In this document: in pieces, positions 1-11,343 of the stretch | Position numbering within the stretch: position 1 is the stretch's first letter | How the letters are laid out: the number at the start of each line of letters is the position of its first letter | NCBI GenBank assembly: GCA_030063045.1 | Contig: JAQSEB010000060.1 | Coordinates: 310,001 to 374,000 of the forward strand | DNA length: 64,000 nt | Source: Pratylenchus scribneri | Lineage: Eukaryota > Nematoda > Chromadorea > Rhabditida > Pratylenchidae | Direction: 5' to 3' | Notes under the pieces: model-generated | Seen by the model: only the letters and a program-made list of their open reading frames with translations | What the model was told of the DNA's origin: nothing | Databases searched by the model: none | Made by a program: the position numbers and the translations under genes

Positions 1-100
1 TTTAATCGTATTATGCGTATTATGGCCTGTAATTCCCTTTATTAATCTTAATCTTTTAATCAGTTTTTCACATTTTTTTACATTTATATTCATATCATAA

Positions 101-3044
101 TGTATTTTAGTTGTACTAATCGCGAGCATAAAATCTATTGTGTCCATTGTGAGAAACCTATATATAGAACAAAAAATATAGTTGATCAAGCCAGAAAACT
201 AGAATGTGGACACTGGCTTCATTGGAAATGTATTGACGAGGAAATGTAAAAAATATATTCAATTTTACTTAATTTTTATTCTTTTACCATTAGTTTGCCA
301 AATTTTTATCATGAAATGTTCTGCAAATATTGTTCTGATGAGGTTTGTATTAATTGTGGAAAAGATGTCAGACCGCTTAATGCTTTATCAACATTCGGCC
401 CTACCAGTGATCCCGTGAAGGAACCCCCTGAAACATTGACTCTTTGGTGCAAACATAAAATTTGTCTAGATTGTTTGGAAATAATGTAAGTTATTATCGT
501 TTTTTTCATAAATATTTATATAAATTTTTCTATTATAATATATAATTTACCAAGCTATATAGGAAATAAGTTGACAAAATAATGTATTTGTTTAGATATC
601 CCTAAATTTTTTTATCTTTAAAAATTTATTAAATAATAATTAAAAGAAAATTTATTGTATTTTTATTTAATTTTATATTCAGGCCACCGTCGATAAAGCA
701 AAATAAAAGATGCCCCAAATGTCCTTGCAGATTCCATTTTGAACCAAAAAAGTAAATTTATAACAATGGATCCGCGTAATAATATTTTTAATTGCCTAAT
801 ATTAATTTTTTACACGTAAAAATATTTAAATATTTTTGCAGATTTATAGGCTTCAATGTGTATAAAATTTAGATGATTTCTTAAATCAAAACAATTATTC
901 AGTTTCTTAATGCCAATAATTACGTTTTTAAATTATTTTTTAAATAATTTTAGCATGAAATATTGGCATTTTACTTCTCAATTGGAGTCTTCACCAAAGA
1001 CAAGAATTGATGAAATGGAAAGGTAATTGATTTTTAAATGAATAAGCTCCAACACTTTATCATTCAAATATTGAGCTATTTCTATAACTTATCGGTATTG
1101 AGTCGATTATGTTTATCTATTTGAAATGTAGTCACTTTATTATCTTAGGAAATTAATTTTGTTTAAATTGGTTCAGAAAGATGGAATTATTTTTAATAAA
1201 AATATCAATTAAATTCACCGTTATTCTTGATTAGTGAATTTTTATTTGATTTAGCGTATAACTACATCTCTGAAGCAATTTAAATAAAATTAATAATATT
1301 CGAAAAAAATTTGTAATTGCTCTATAATTTGATATAAAATTAGTTTGATTATTTATTATAAATGGAGCCAATTTGGTCCAGCGAAAAGTTGGAACCTATT
1401 CCCCTTTTAAATCGAATATTCAAATAAAATCTCTCATCGTTCAAAATGATTTAATCTTTTATATCTTTTTCCAGTTCCTCTCAATCAATTTCAAGTCCAC
1501 GATGTATTCATTGTCAAAAATTGGCAAATAAAAAATTGGCTTGCGGCCATTTCCTCTGTGGACTTTGTTATGTTTATAAAGGGCAATATGATTGGGTGAT
1601 GTATGTTTAATTTTATATTAATTGTCAGAATTTAAATATTTTATTGAGATTAGAAAGGAAAAAATTTTCAATTAATAATAAAATATGTTGAAAATCTATG
1701 TTATCAGAGGCTATATAGATTAAATAAAAATGGTAAAAAATGATATTTGAATTTTTTTAATTAATATTACCTAAGTATAAAATGGATAGATTCGATAAAA
1801 AATATTGTAAATATTAAGAGATTTTTAACTTAAAAATAATAATAAAAGTATGAATTGTTCAAAATTAAATGGAAAGATCTCTAAAATATAAATTAAGTTT
1901 ATAAATAGTTTTAACGATTTTTAGTTCTCCGGACCGTGATTTGGATTTTTGCCGATATTGCTGTAAAGAATATTGTGTTGAATGTGGGGGACATTTTCAA
2001 TCGGCTTATCCTACTGAATTTTCTCCAACGGCAACTATTGAAAACAATAAAAGGATTCCGCCCTATAATATAGAATTTGGATGTGGCCATTTCATGCACT
2101 CTAAATGTCAAGTGAAAATAAAAGATTTATTTAATTACGAAATTTCGTGAGTATTTAAAATATACATAAATAGTAATTTTAATTTACTTAAAAATATTTT
2201 TTGTAGTTGAAATTCGTCTATTTAATATTTATTAATTAGGAATAAAATTTTTCTATATATTAGTCAAAAAAATAATCCTTAAATTTTAAAAAATGGTTTT
2301 TTGATTTTAACTCTAAATTTTTGGAATAAAATTTTTCCATATATTAATTAAAAATTCTTTCAATTTAAAAAAAGGGTTTTTGATTTTACTTTAAATTTTT
2401 AAAAATTTACAGACTTTTTAAATTTTCTAAGAAACTTTAAAAAATTGTTAATTATACAGCTCTATGGATAAATGCCGATTTTGCCTTGGAAATAATGACT
2501 TTAATACAATACCACGAAGGTGTAGTTTATTATTTTAGCATTATTTTTAAATGATTTTAAGTATTTATGAAATTTTTTGTTCCATGCCAAATGATGTTGA
2601 AATTAAAATTCCTAAGGAGTTTAAAAGGTTAATTTAGAAATTATGAAAATTAATTTAAGAATTTTTAATAATAAGTTGCCCTTGGGCCCATCGAATTGGA
2701 GAAAAATATTGCCATAACTGTAGTGAAAAAATAATTTGTGCTCAATGTGATGAAGTAATTATAAATAAATGGTGTCATGAAAAAGATACATTTGGATGGC
2801 CTCACAACAATGAGAAATGTGGTTGTGATTTTCACCGTTGGTGCCTTCAAGAATGGTGCTTTTATAGAACATTTTTTTCTCTTTTTTGAATAATATTTTT
2901 AGTAATGAAATTGGTCGGAAAACTGCCAATGCTGTTTCATGCAAAAAATGTAAAAGAAGGATAATGCCTGATAAGGCTACAATCATCGAAAATGCAAAAG
3001 CTGATATTCAAAAATGGAAGGAAATAAATTTAGGAAAGGAATAA
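101..3044 (+). CDS. Multi-RING-like zinc-binding protein, 11 exons
   Basis: Eleven exons read in one continuous frame with GT-AG introns: 101-245, 294-485, 683-751, 842-859, 954-1022, 1475-1600, 1925-2146, 2460-2519, 2562-2627, 2676-2855, 2903-3044. The product is a string of Cys/His modules with RING/PHD-like spacing, for example CVHCEKP...ECGHWLHWKC, CKYCSDEVCINC...CKHKICLDC, CIHCQK...CGHFLCGLC, CRYCCKEYCVEC...CGHFMHSKC, and CHNCSEKIICAQC...CDFHRWC, ending in CKKCKRR and a lysine-rich tail. The repeated 'CGHF.....C' cores are typical of RING fingers, so E3 ubiquitin ligase-type activity or zinc-mediated protein binding is likely; the ligase role is inference. No signal peptide or membrane segment is visible. 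The start is the first ATG in frame, but an exon left of the window cannot be excluded. The preserved frame across ten introns argues that it is functional. Confidence 0.75.
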
Positions 3045-3275
3045 ATATAAAATCTGATTAAAATATCTTTGATTTTGGAAGAGGTATTCAAATATTTTAT
3101 TCATTTCAATATATTTCCTTACTTTGAAATCAACTGAAAATATATTTCATCATAATTTTTTCTTCTTATATTGTTATCATTTAATTAATTTCATCAATGT
3201 ATTGATTTATAATTTGCATTTTTTCACTTATTTTTTGTTGTTAAAATTTAAAACTAATATTATTTGCAATTAAAT
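3045..3275. other. AT-rich 3' flank, nothing recognised
   Basis: Low-complexity AT-rich sequence downstream of the RING-like gene. No coding frame or structured element was seen before the GC-rich hairpin element begins. Confidence 0.5.
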
Positions 3276-3527
3276 CTTGAGCCCCGAAGGGGCGAATATA
3301 CTTAGGTTTCCCAATCGATGGCGGTTTGCTTGGGACGAGGCTGAGCTCGCGGAGGCCGCGAAGCGGCCGAAGCGAGCGAAGCCGAGTCCCAAGCAAATTG
3401 ACAACGCAACATGCATAGATTAAATTTTAAATTTCCCTAATCGCATAACTTCCAATAAATTCCTTTTAAACACAAATTCAAGCGCGGAAGTTGTACGCGG
3501 TTTGCGAGCCCGCTTGCGGGCTAGTTA
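3276..3527 (+). repeat. GC-rich hairpin element, Helitron-like 3' end (copy 1)
   Basis: It starts near a small hairpin (gccccgaaggggc) and contains a ~75-bp near-perfect palindrome at about 3325-3395, centred on ggccgcgaagcggcc. It ends with gcccgcttgcgggctag, a short hairpin followed at once by CTAG and then T. A hairpin followed by CTRR and a T target is the classic Helitron 3' end, although here the spacing is very short. The same palindrome and the identical terminal hairpin recur at 6868-7114. No protein is encoded, so if it is mobile it is non-autonomous. Confidence 0.5.
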
Positions 3528-3529
3528 TA

Positions 3530-4625
3530 TGTATATAAAAAAATGAGGGGGGATGTATACACATCAAAGTGAAAATGAGTTTGGGCTGGGTTTTTAGGGC
3601 TAGAGAACGGTTTAAAATAACAATGATCTCCTAGCGGACAACTTTGGGTATCGATTTTGGGTGCCCGACCAACCGGTTTAAAAACCGGTTTCGAGAGTGG
3701 CCAAGTCGAGAGTTTGCTCGGGTTTGAAATTTTCCCCAGGAATTTGATGTTTTTATGGGTAATTGAGCATGGCGAATTTTTTGGAAAAAAAATTTTTTTC
3801 ATACGGTCATTTTCGGCATTGGCACAGTGCCAACATAAAAATTAGGGGGGTTGGAGCTTTGAAATCAAATTTGAGATTTTGCCGGAGGTTTAGGCTTTAG
3901 TGTATGGTATCGTTCGAAAGCTGATCTCCTAGGGAATTCAGGAAAAATTTTGGTTCGGACTTTTTTCCCCTCATTCTCGAGATATAAGTCGAGAAAAAAA
4001 TAAATGGCCAAATTTGGCCACTTTTTTGGCCATAAAATTTTCCCGCGCGAGTTTTGTGCCAAATCGCTTAGATATTTTGTAGCCACTGTAAAAATGCGTC
4101 GAATGAGCTATCACACGCCAAATTTGGTTAATTTCGAAGGGAGTTATGGCAAAATCGTATCTACAGCCAATACAGGTGCTTTTAGGCTCGCAGCGCAAAC
4201 CGTTGTTGGTAAACAAAGTGGGGCGAAAGTGTTTTTAGGCGTAGAAAATTCGGGGAAAAATTATAAAAAAAAGATCTCGCCGAAAGGTCCAAGCGTTCAA
4301 AAGTTATGCCGGTTTAAATGGTTCAAAATTTAGAATTTTTTTCGCGCATGCAAGTAAAATTTTTTCCTACGGTTTTTTAGGACACCGAATTTAGTCTTAT
4401 TTGATAGAGCTGAACCAGAGCTTTAAAATGACATATGGTTTGTGGGGGTTTGGACCAGCGGTTTCGGAGTTAAACCGGTTTAAGTGGGTCGGATTTGGGT
4501 GAAAACCGCCTTTAGCGTAGGGGGTTAAAATCGATTTTTTATGAGGTCGTGGGTTCGAATCCCAGTAATGGCAAATGATTTATAATGATAAAATATGATA
4601 ATATAAATCATTCTGAACCGGTTTT
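3530..4625 (+). repeat. ~1.1-kb AACCGGTTT-rich repeat, copy 1
   Basis: Begins with aaaaaaatgaggggggat and contains repeated AAACCGGTTT palindromes and 'gatctcct' motifs. It ends with a tRNA-like A/B-box region followed by gtttataatgat-type sequence. The same order of landmarks is found at 4965-6075. Open frames inside are short and not conserved between the two copies, so it is read as a non-coding interspersed repeat, possibly a tRNA-derived SINE-like family. Confidence 0.55.
4508..4573 (+). repeat. tRNA-like segment with pol III A and B boxes
   Basis: An A-box-like tagcgtagggggtta lies near the 5' end, a B box ggttcgaatcc at about 4552-4562, and the 3' end aatggca can pair with the 5' gcctt. 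The acceptor and anticodon stems are imperfect, so this is a tRNA-derived repeat tail rather than a functional tRNA. Confidence 0.4.
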
Positions 4626-4742
4626 AAACCATTTAAACCGGTTTAATAATTTTTAAAATTTCCAATATTTTCCATTTTCCATAAATAAATATTTGAATAT
4701 AGGGTAATCGATGATGCTGAGCATGAATTTGATATCCATTTT

Positions 4743-4821
4743 CGCTTTTGATGATTTAGTCCAATGGTTTGACTCTAGATTTATAATTTTGAGGTCGAAG
4801 GTTCAATTCCTACCAGCGGCA
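4743..4821 (+). repeat. Degenerate tRNA-like segment
   Basis: Contains an A-box-like tttagtccaatggttt, a possible anticodon arm, and a B-box-like ggttcaattcc at about 4800-4810, ending in cagcggca. It sits between the two ~1.1-kb repeat copies. It may be a tRNA pseudogene or another repeat tail; the acceptor stem is not convincing. Confidence 0.3.
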
Positions 4822-4964
4822 AATCATTTTTACACATCAATAATCCAATTTAAATACATATAAATGAAATATTAATGAATATAAAAAAATATTAAAATTC
4901 TTTTTTTTTCCATAAAATATTCCAATTTCCAAATAGTGAGTGCTGCATTACTCGACGGCTTTGT

Positions 4965-6075
4965 AAAAAAATGAGGGGGGATCCATGCATTTTCTGGGAA
5001 AACTTTTTTTTGTGCCAACCGATTTTGGCGCTTTTTGTTCAGGGAATATAATGATCTCCTGCCCAAGAGATTTGGCCAAAAATTTTTTCACTACCATACC
5101 CCCCGGCGATTTTAGACATTTTGCGTAGACATTTTGCAGACATTTTAGATATTTTGCTCTAATTCTGTTCTAATTGCTTCTTTTTGATCTAAAAATTAAA
5201 TGGGAGGTGTATTCCGGCTAGGAGCAGGCGTTTAAGTCAAAAAATTTTTCTGCGCGACTTCCGGTTTCAAGGCGCGAGCTCGAGAATCTCGAAATTTTTG
5301 AAAATTAATAACTCGCTCACCAGGTTTCGCTCAGGCATGAGGTTGGTATCATTGGATAGCTCTTTGAATGTAGTTACAGAATCAATGAACTCCGCCTGGG
5401 CGCGCCGCTTTCGCCGGATTTTATGGGTTTTAAACCGGTTTGAAAAACGGTTTGGTTAGGTAAAATTTTTTTCCTTGACGGTAAACTGGTGTGCGGCTTA
5501 GAGAAAGGGCACTTCTCCAGAGTGTCAGCTTTCGAATGGTATATCGCACTTGGCCAAAATTTACATTTAAAGGTTAGTTATGCTCTGGACAAAGTGACAT
5601 ATTTTTTAAGGAGAAAAATTTTTAATGGTTTCGGGTTCGATGCGCTTTACGCGCAAGGCTGCGTACTTTTGTTTTTTAGATATAGCATTAAAAGGCGAAT
5701 AAAATGAGCTTAAAAGCAAATTAAACAGTCCATGGGTTGCCAAGTTATGGTCACTCAAAATTGGATTTTTGGCATTTTTCTCGCGCAGCCGGGAAAAATT
5801 TTTTTCTTCGCAATTTTTTCACCATAAATTTAGGCTCATTTTAAAGAGCAGAATCAGGGCTTTAAAAATATATAATGTTTCTTGAGGTTTGGACCAATGG
5901 TTTGTGAATTATACCGGTTTAAACCAGTTGGATTTTGGTCAAATCCATGTTTAGCGTAGAGGGTAAAATTTGGTTTTTTACGGAGGTCGTGGGTTCGATT
6001 CCCTGTTGCTTAAAATTGTTTATAATGATGAAATATGATATTATAAAAGTTTTTGCCTAGATTAAATCTTCTTAA
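4965..6075 (+). repeat. ~1.1-kb AACCGGTTT-rich repeat, copy 2
   Basis: Diverged second copy of the family at 3530-4625. It has the same aaaaaaatgaggggggat start, the same 'tgatctcctgcc' region, recurring accggttt palindromes, and an end with a tRNA-like segment (A box tagcgtagagggta, B box ggttcgattcc at about 5992-6002) followed by gtttataatgatg. Head-to-tail placement of two copies suggests repeated insertion or tandem duplication. Confidence 0.5.
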
Positions 6076-6867
6076 ACCGGTTTAATAATTTTTTAAAATT
6101 TCTAAAATTGCATATTAAGCCGGTGACATAGCTAGACGAGTTGTATATGCTTTATAAATATATTCATTCGATCCGCCATAGTCGATTTAGTATATGAAAT
6201 TTCAATTTTTACTAATTTTGATTAATTTAAACAATAGTTTATAGGGTTTAAACATTTTGAACCAAAAATTTCAAGTGACCATATCTTTGGTATAAATGCT
6301 TCAAATAATTTGAAATTGAAATTTAGCCTACTAAATCGACCATGGCGATTCGATTGAGCTCTTTATCATATTATTTGGACGAAAAAATTTTTTGAAAAAT
6401 TTTTTAAGGGCCCTCACCCCTTTGGTCAAATTGCCAAATGAATTTTGAACCATATATTGATTATTTGTGTGGTTTTTAAATAATTTATTTTTCATTTTTA
6501 GTGGAGAATTTTATATAGAATTTTTTATAAATAAAATAAAAATTCCATAACCTAGCCCCTTAGAAATTTTTGAAAATTTTAGAAATGTTGAAATTTTTTT
6601 GAAAAACCCAGTTTTATGAGAGTTAACTTAAAAATTTTATTTTTAAAATATTTTTATAAAATTCTACATAAATTTCTGCATCGATATTACTTTATTTTAA
6701 ATTAAAATGTCCATTAATTACAAAGATACAAAATTTTAAAAATTATTTCAATTTTTCATTTCCAAATTTTTCAGCAATTTTGTTAGTGATGGCATTTTAT
6801 GTAAAAATGGTTATTAAACAGTGTTCCACAAATAAACCCCAGGTTACCCAAATAATCCCCCGGTCCC
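6076..6867. other. AT-rich intergenic stretch
   Basis: No credible coding frame on either strand. The sequence contains runs of aaattttt and a few partial copies of flanking repeat motifs. Nothing else recognised. Confidence 0.4.
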
Positions 6868-7114
6868 CATAATAAACTCGACGGCGGTTTGCTTGGGACG
6901 AGGCGGAGCGAGCGGAGGCCGCGAAGCGGCCGGAGCGAGCGTAGCCGAGTCCCAAGCGAATTGACGACGCAATAAGAGAAGATAACTTGCACATTTTTTC
7001 AAAAGGACTAGAGACAGCTTTTCAATGCGTCCTCATACACCTCAACAGTGTAACATTCCTCAACAGTGTAACATTTCGCAACAGTGTAACAGCGGGTAAA
7101 GAGCCCGCTTGCGG
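6868..7114 (+). repeat. GC-rich hairpin element, Helitron-like 3' end (copy 2)
   Basis: Shares with 3276-3527 the long palindrome centred on ggccgcgaagcggcc (about 6885-6955) and the identical terminal gagcccgcttgcgggctag followed by T. Between them are three direct copies of caacagtgtaacat (about 7042-7092), not present in copy 1. The two copies therefore share both ends of the structured region but differ in the middle, as non-autonomous elements often do. Confidence 0.5.
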
Positions 7115-7516
7115 GCTAGTTTTTCATTAATAAAAATAAATATTTAGAAATGTTAAAATTATTTAAAATAATTATTTATTATTCAATTTTAAACGACATT
7201 AGTAATTTTTAATTTGGATGAGAATTGAGAAGGTTAAAAACATTGGACATTGGATTGGAATGAAAAATTAGCAACAAAAATCAGATTAAAATAAATTTAG
7301 AATCTTTTATTTTTTATAAATTCATCAAAGGTACAAATGCTTATTGCTAATGAAATGAAGGTGAAAGATTGATTTAATATTTAATCGAAATATTGAAATT
7401 AAGCAGCAGATTGTAATGAATGATAAAAATCAAATGGAAGAAAATAAATTTAAAATTATAAACCAGCAAAATTTGTTTGATTTCTTCCAATTTTTTCCTT
7501 CTTTTTCATTTCCCAA
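7115..7516. other. AT-rich spacer downstream of SPRY gene A
   Basis: This is the 3' flank of the minus-strand gene at 7517-10219. No coding potential was seen. Confidence 0.4.
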
Positions 7517-10219
7517 TTATTGGAGCACACGTTCATATTTTTTGAATTGACAATTTTCCATGTCAAAATTGACACGGATTGAATCATCCTTATGAAATAA
7601 ACTGATAGCAGGAAAAAGTGGTAGATCGACAAATTTTGATGGCAATTCTACTTTCCCTGAATTAAAATAATTTAATGTATTTATTTTTTCACTTTCTGAA
7701 TTTTATTTTAAAATTTTCAATTTTATTTTTACCCAGCAAATGGCCATTCCACGTCGCAAAACATTCCATTTGCGAATTTGGCTTGTGGATTATGCCGATG
7801 CCAACAAAATTCCCTACAATACTGAAATATCCATTGACATTGGCATTTCCAAATTTGTAAAAAGTTCCATCAATTCTCATTCCTCCTTTTACACAAATTC
7901 CGATTGAATTTTTCTCATTTCCAAGCAATTTGCCTTCCAATGGAAATTGTTGGCCACAAAATCCAATGACAATGCCATCGACAATCCTAAATAATACATA
8001 AATAATTGATTTATTTGAATTTTCACTATTGGAATTTTTTGGCTTGAAAATATTTAAAAATCATTTTTGACCATTACTAAGAATTTTTTACTTATCATTT
8101 CGAAATAATTATAAAATATTTAGATTAATTTACCCAAATGATTTGAGAATATGCACTTCAAAATAGAAAACAATTCTTGGTTTACTGATACCAAACAAAT
8201 TAAATAATGGAATAGGCAAATTGGCTAGCACGGAATTCCATTCTAAAAATTATAAAAAAATTTTTGTTCCTATTTCTAGATTTATTTTTTAATTCTTTAC
8301 CATGAGGCCCAGAATGCTTTGCGATGAATCCTCCTTCTGAAATGGTTATTTTCGGTCCACAATTCGCCGCATTAAATTTGAATTTATTGGAATTATATTT
8401 GACCCATTCAACTCCGCCAATTTGTTCGACCATCTGAAATTCCAAATTTCGCGATATAAATTTTATTATTAGTATTTTTAAAAATTATTTTACTTTCTTT
8501 GAATATCGAAAATTCTGGCATGAATGCTAATAGACATAGCACAATTTTGGGAATTTATCAATTTTTTCCGAAATATTACTTAAGTCAAAAGAATAATATA
8601 AAAAAGGATGAGGAAAAATGAAATACCAAATAGGTACTTATCCAGTTTGTATCCCCTTTTTTCGAAAGTGCTTGATCCCCCCCCCCCCCTATGGTTTGTC
8701 GTATTTCGGGTTAGGGTCAATCAGGGCTGGGTTAGGGATAGGGTGGGGTAGGAATCATCTTACGTGTATCCTAAACCCAAACACTAACCCAAACCCTAAA
8801 ACCAAAGGGGGGACCAAGCACTTTCCAAAAAAGGGGATACAAACTGGATAAGTACCGAAAAATAAATATTTACAATACGCCTCATTTGGACGACTCCTCA
8901 ATTGGTCGACATTTTTTTGGCCGACAGTTCATTTCTCCGACATAGGAATTCAAGTTTTTTTCCAGTATGAATATATTGGAATTATTTTTATAATATATTT
9001 TTGTTCGAATGTTGTTCAGAAACGAATATAAATCTAAATCTTAGGGAAACAATTTAATAATACAAGTATATAAATTTTTGTATTTGCGTGCCAATTCAAA
9101 GACAGATTTAAGTCCGGCATTTGAAAAGAGTCGAATTTAGAGCCCCACAAAACTATTAACCAAATATATTTAATAAACATGAATTTCTGGGTCGGCCAAA
9201 TGAGCTGTAGACCAAATAAGGATTCGGCCAAATAATACTTCGGCAAAATATCTTCGATAAAATGATCGCCCGACCACCCTCCAAATATTTATTTTTTAAT
9301 GAATTCGTAAAAGTCGAAAAATTCAAAAAAAAAAAATAAATTTTGAATTTAATCTAATAATCTAATTTTATTTTACTATTTTTGAGATGATTCTGATAAA
9401 TAAATAATTTTAATGAAATTTTCATTAATTTTAATTCATTTTAAAATTACAAACTAATATTGACCAATTCTCCAATTTGCCCTTGCATTTCGCGAATCTT
9501 TTCTTTCAATTCGGCATTTTCTCCATTTAGTTCAACAAATTTCCCCTCCAATTCAGCATTCATCCCACTTAATTGCGCAATTAATTTGGACATTTCCCGC
9601 AATTTACTTCCATTTTCTTCCTTTAATTTTTCAAAGGTAAGATTCTCTTCATGATTAGCCGCTTTCAATCCTTCAATTGCCTTCTTCATTTCTTCCATTT
9701 CATCGCTTTTTTCTCCCTTTAATTTGTCAATTTCTTTGAACAATTTCCCAGCTGTTTCTTTCATTTCTTTATTTTCTGCTTTCAATTCTTTCAATTTATC
9801 CATTATTTTGGCCATTCCATTGGCATATTCCTTCTTCATTCCTTCAACTTCACACTCTTTTTCTGCATTTTTCTCTTTCATTCCATCGTTTGCCTTCTTT
9901 AATTCCTCAAAAGCCTTCATCATTTTGGCCATTTCATTCTTCAAGCCCTCATTTTCTTTCTTCAATTCGCCAAATTTTTCACCGATCTGTAAACCCATTT
10001 GCATCATCCCGGATTGATCTCCAACATTGGTTCCATTCACATTTTTCATAACAAAGTTCTATATTTAAAAATATGTAATTTTATACAAGAATTTACCACC
10101 AATTTGTGAATTTTTTCCACCATTTCCTTCAGGTCCATCCCAATGGCAGATGAGACATCCGAAAAATTGGATTCATTCAGCTCATCCTCAATCATAAATT
10201 CATTATTATTCAGATTCAT
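7517..10219 (-). CDS. Coiled-coil/SPRY-domain protein, paralogue A
   Basis: Six exons (minus strand): 10219-10097, 10058-9465, 8433-8301, 8242-8134, 7986-7733, 7656-7517. The first exon encodes an acidic 41-residue lead (MNLNNNEFMIEDELNESNF...). Exon 2 is a ~200-residue Lys/Glu-rich coiled coil (repeated ELKKENEGLK-type heptads). Exons 3-6 form a complete SPRY domain: VEWVKYNSN, IVFYFEVHIL, NSIGICVKGG, GNFVGIGIIH, MECFATWNGHLLG and LFPAISLFHKDDSIRVNF are SPRY/B30.2 landmarks. SPRY domains bind protein partners; large SPRY families in tylenchid nematodes include secreted effectors (SPRYSECs), but no signal peptide is seen here, so an intracellular role is equally likely. A palindromic MITE lies in the long intron (8434-9464). 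All junctions keep frame. Confidence 0.8.
8628..8857. repeat. Palindromic MITE with telomere-like core, in intron of gene A
   Basis: Inverted ends of about 45 bp: ggtacttatccagtttgtat at the left matches the reverse complement of atacaaactggataagtacc at the right, followed inward by cccctttttt and runs of C/G. The centre is rich in gggttaggg and ccctaaaccc-like units arranged as inverted arms. It encodes no protein and lies in the coiled-coil to SPRY intron. Confidence 0.65.
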
Positions 10220-10599
10220 TTTTTGTAGAATAATTTTTTTGAGAAATTTGAAAAAAGAACAATGAAAATTGTATATCTGAAATATTTTAAATTGATGGAA
10301 AAATGTACATTGAGCTAAGCCACAAAAGTTAAAATAAAGGCGAAAATTTTGCCAAAATTAAGAAAAATTTTTATTTTTCATATTCACAATCTGCTTTTTC
10401 TGTTAGTTTATGTTTAATAAGGTAAAGCAAAACAAAGAACAATAATAATTAAACTGGGAAATGAAAATAAGACAAGGGTTGAGATTCTCCTCTCATTTAT
10501 ATATCCACCTTCACAAAAAAATTGGGTTGAATAAATATAAATAGTCTACCAAGGAACACTCCACATCCACATCGACATTATACACCTGTGCATGTGCAC

Positions 10600-10690
10600 T
10601 GATATTTATTCGGGTCACAGATGGAATTGTGTTTGGGAAATTGCCTCGGGCTAAAATTTGAATATTTTATTAAGCTTGGAAGATGAATGG
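10600..10690. promoter_or_regulatory. Conserved upstream block of SPRY paralogues (gene A copy)
   Basis: The + strand core gggaaattgcctcgggctaa followed by aatttgaatattttattaa and a ttggaag...gaatgg motif occurs upstream of each SPRY paralogue: here ~400 bp upstream of the gene A start, and also near 16955-17060, 20966-21080, 43676-43720 and 47010-47110. Common descent with the genes explains it; conservation at similar spacing makes it a promoter candidate. Confidence 0.4.
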
Positions 10691-10702
10691 TAAAGTCGGT
10701 TG

Positions 10703-11075
10703 GGGTCATTTCCGTCTCGGCCATTTCCGTCTCAGCGATTTTGACGAACCATAGCTCAACAGCAAAATAACCAATCAAAATGATCTTACTTCTTATACCC
10801 ATAAGTATTAGCTATCTATTGGCATATTAATCATCCAAAACTATGATGTTCTGGCCAAGTTATAGCCATAAATACAAAAATAAAGGCGATATTTCCAAAT
10901 TTTTGCCCACAACTTGGCTTAAACTTTACATTTTTGGATGATCAATATATACATGGATAGCCAATAATTTTTGCTATTAAATGCACTTTAAATCATCTAA
11001 ATTGTTTAATTGAGTGGCGAGCTGTAGCTCATCAAAATTTCTGAGACGGAAATGACGAAACGGAAATGTCCCTTG
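10703..11075. repeat. MITE-like inverted repeat between SPRY genes A and B
   Basis: The left arm (tcatttccgtctcggccatttccgtctcagcgattttgacg, about 10706-10746) is matched by the reverse complement of the right arm near 11020-11070 (gagctgtagctcatcaaaatttctgagacggaaatgacg). A second inner pair involves 'ggatgat'/'atcatcc' near 10830 and 10935. It is non-coding and probably a MITE. Confidence 0.55.
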
Positions 11076-11343
11076 CCCTGGTAAAGTTCCAAGTATTCTT
11101 CAACTTCGAATATGATTAAATATTGGAACTTAAATTATAAAGAAAAAATCAGCAAATTTGTGAGAATTTTTATTCATGGACATCATAAATTGAAAATATT
11201 TTAGATTCATCAAAAGATTGCAATTTATTTAAATGAAGCGAAATAAGATTGTTTTAATATTTAAATGAAATATCGAAATTATGCAAGCAAAAAAGCATCT
11301 ATTATTTTTGATTCCTTCCCATTTTTTGCTTCTTCATTTCCCA

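Noticed and set aside
4004..4333. 109-residue plus-strand frame in the CCGG repeat
   Set aside because: Not preserved in the second repeat copy and read on both strands; repeat-internal noise.
9724..10017. Plus-strand frames across 9460-10017, 15706-16589, 20039-20413 and 46221-46529
   Set aside because: Antisense shadows of the Lys/Glu-rich coiled-coil exons; the minus-strand reading has a domain structure and splice support.
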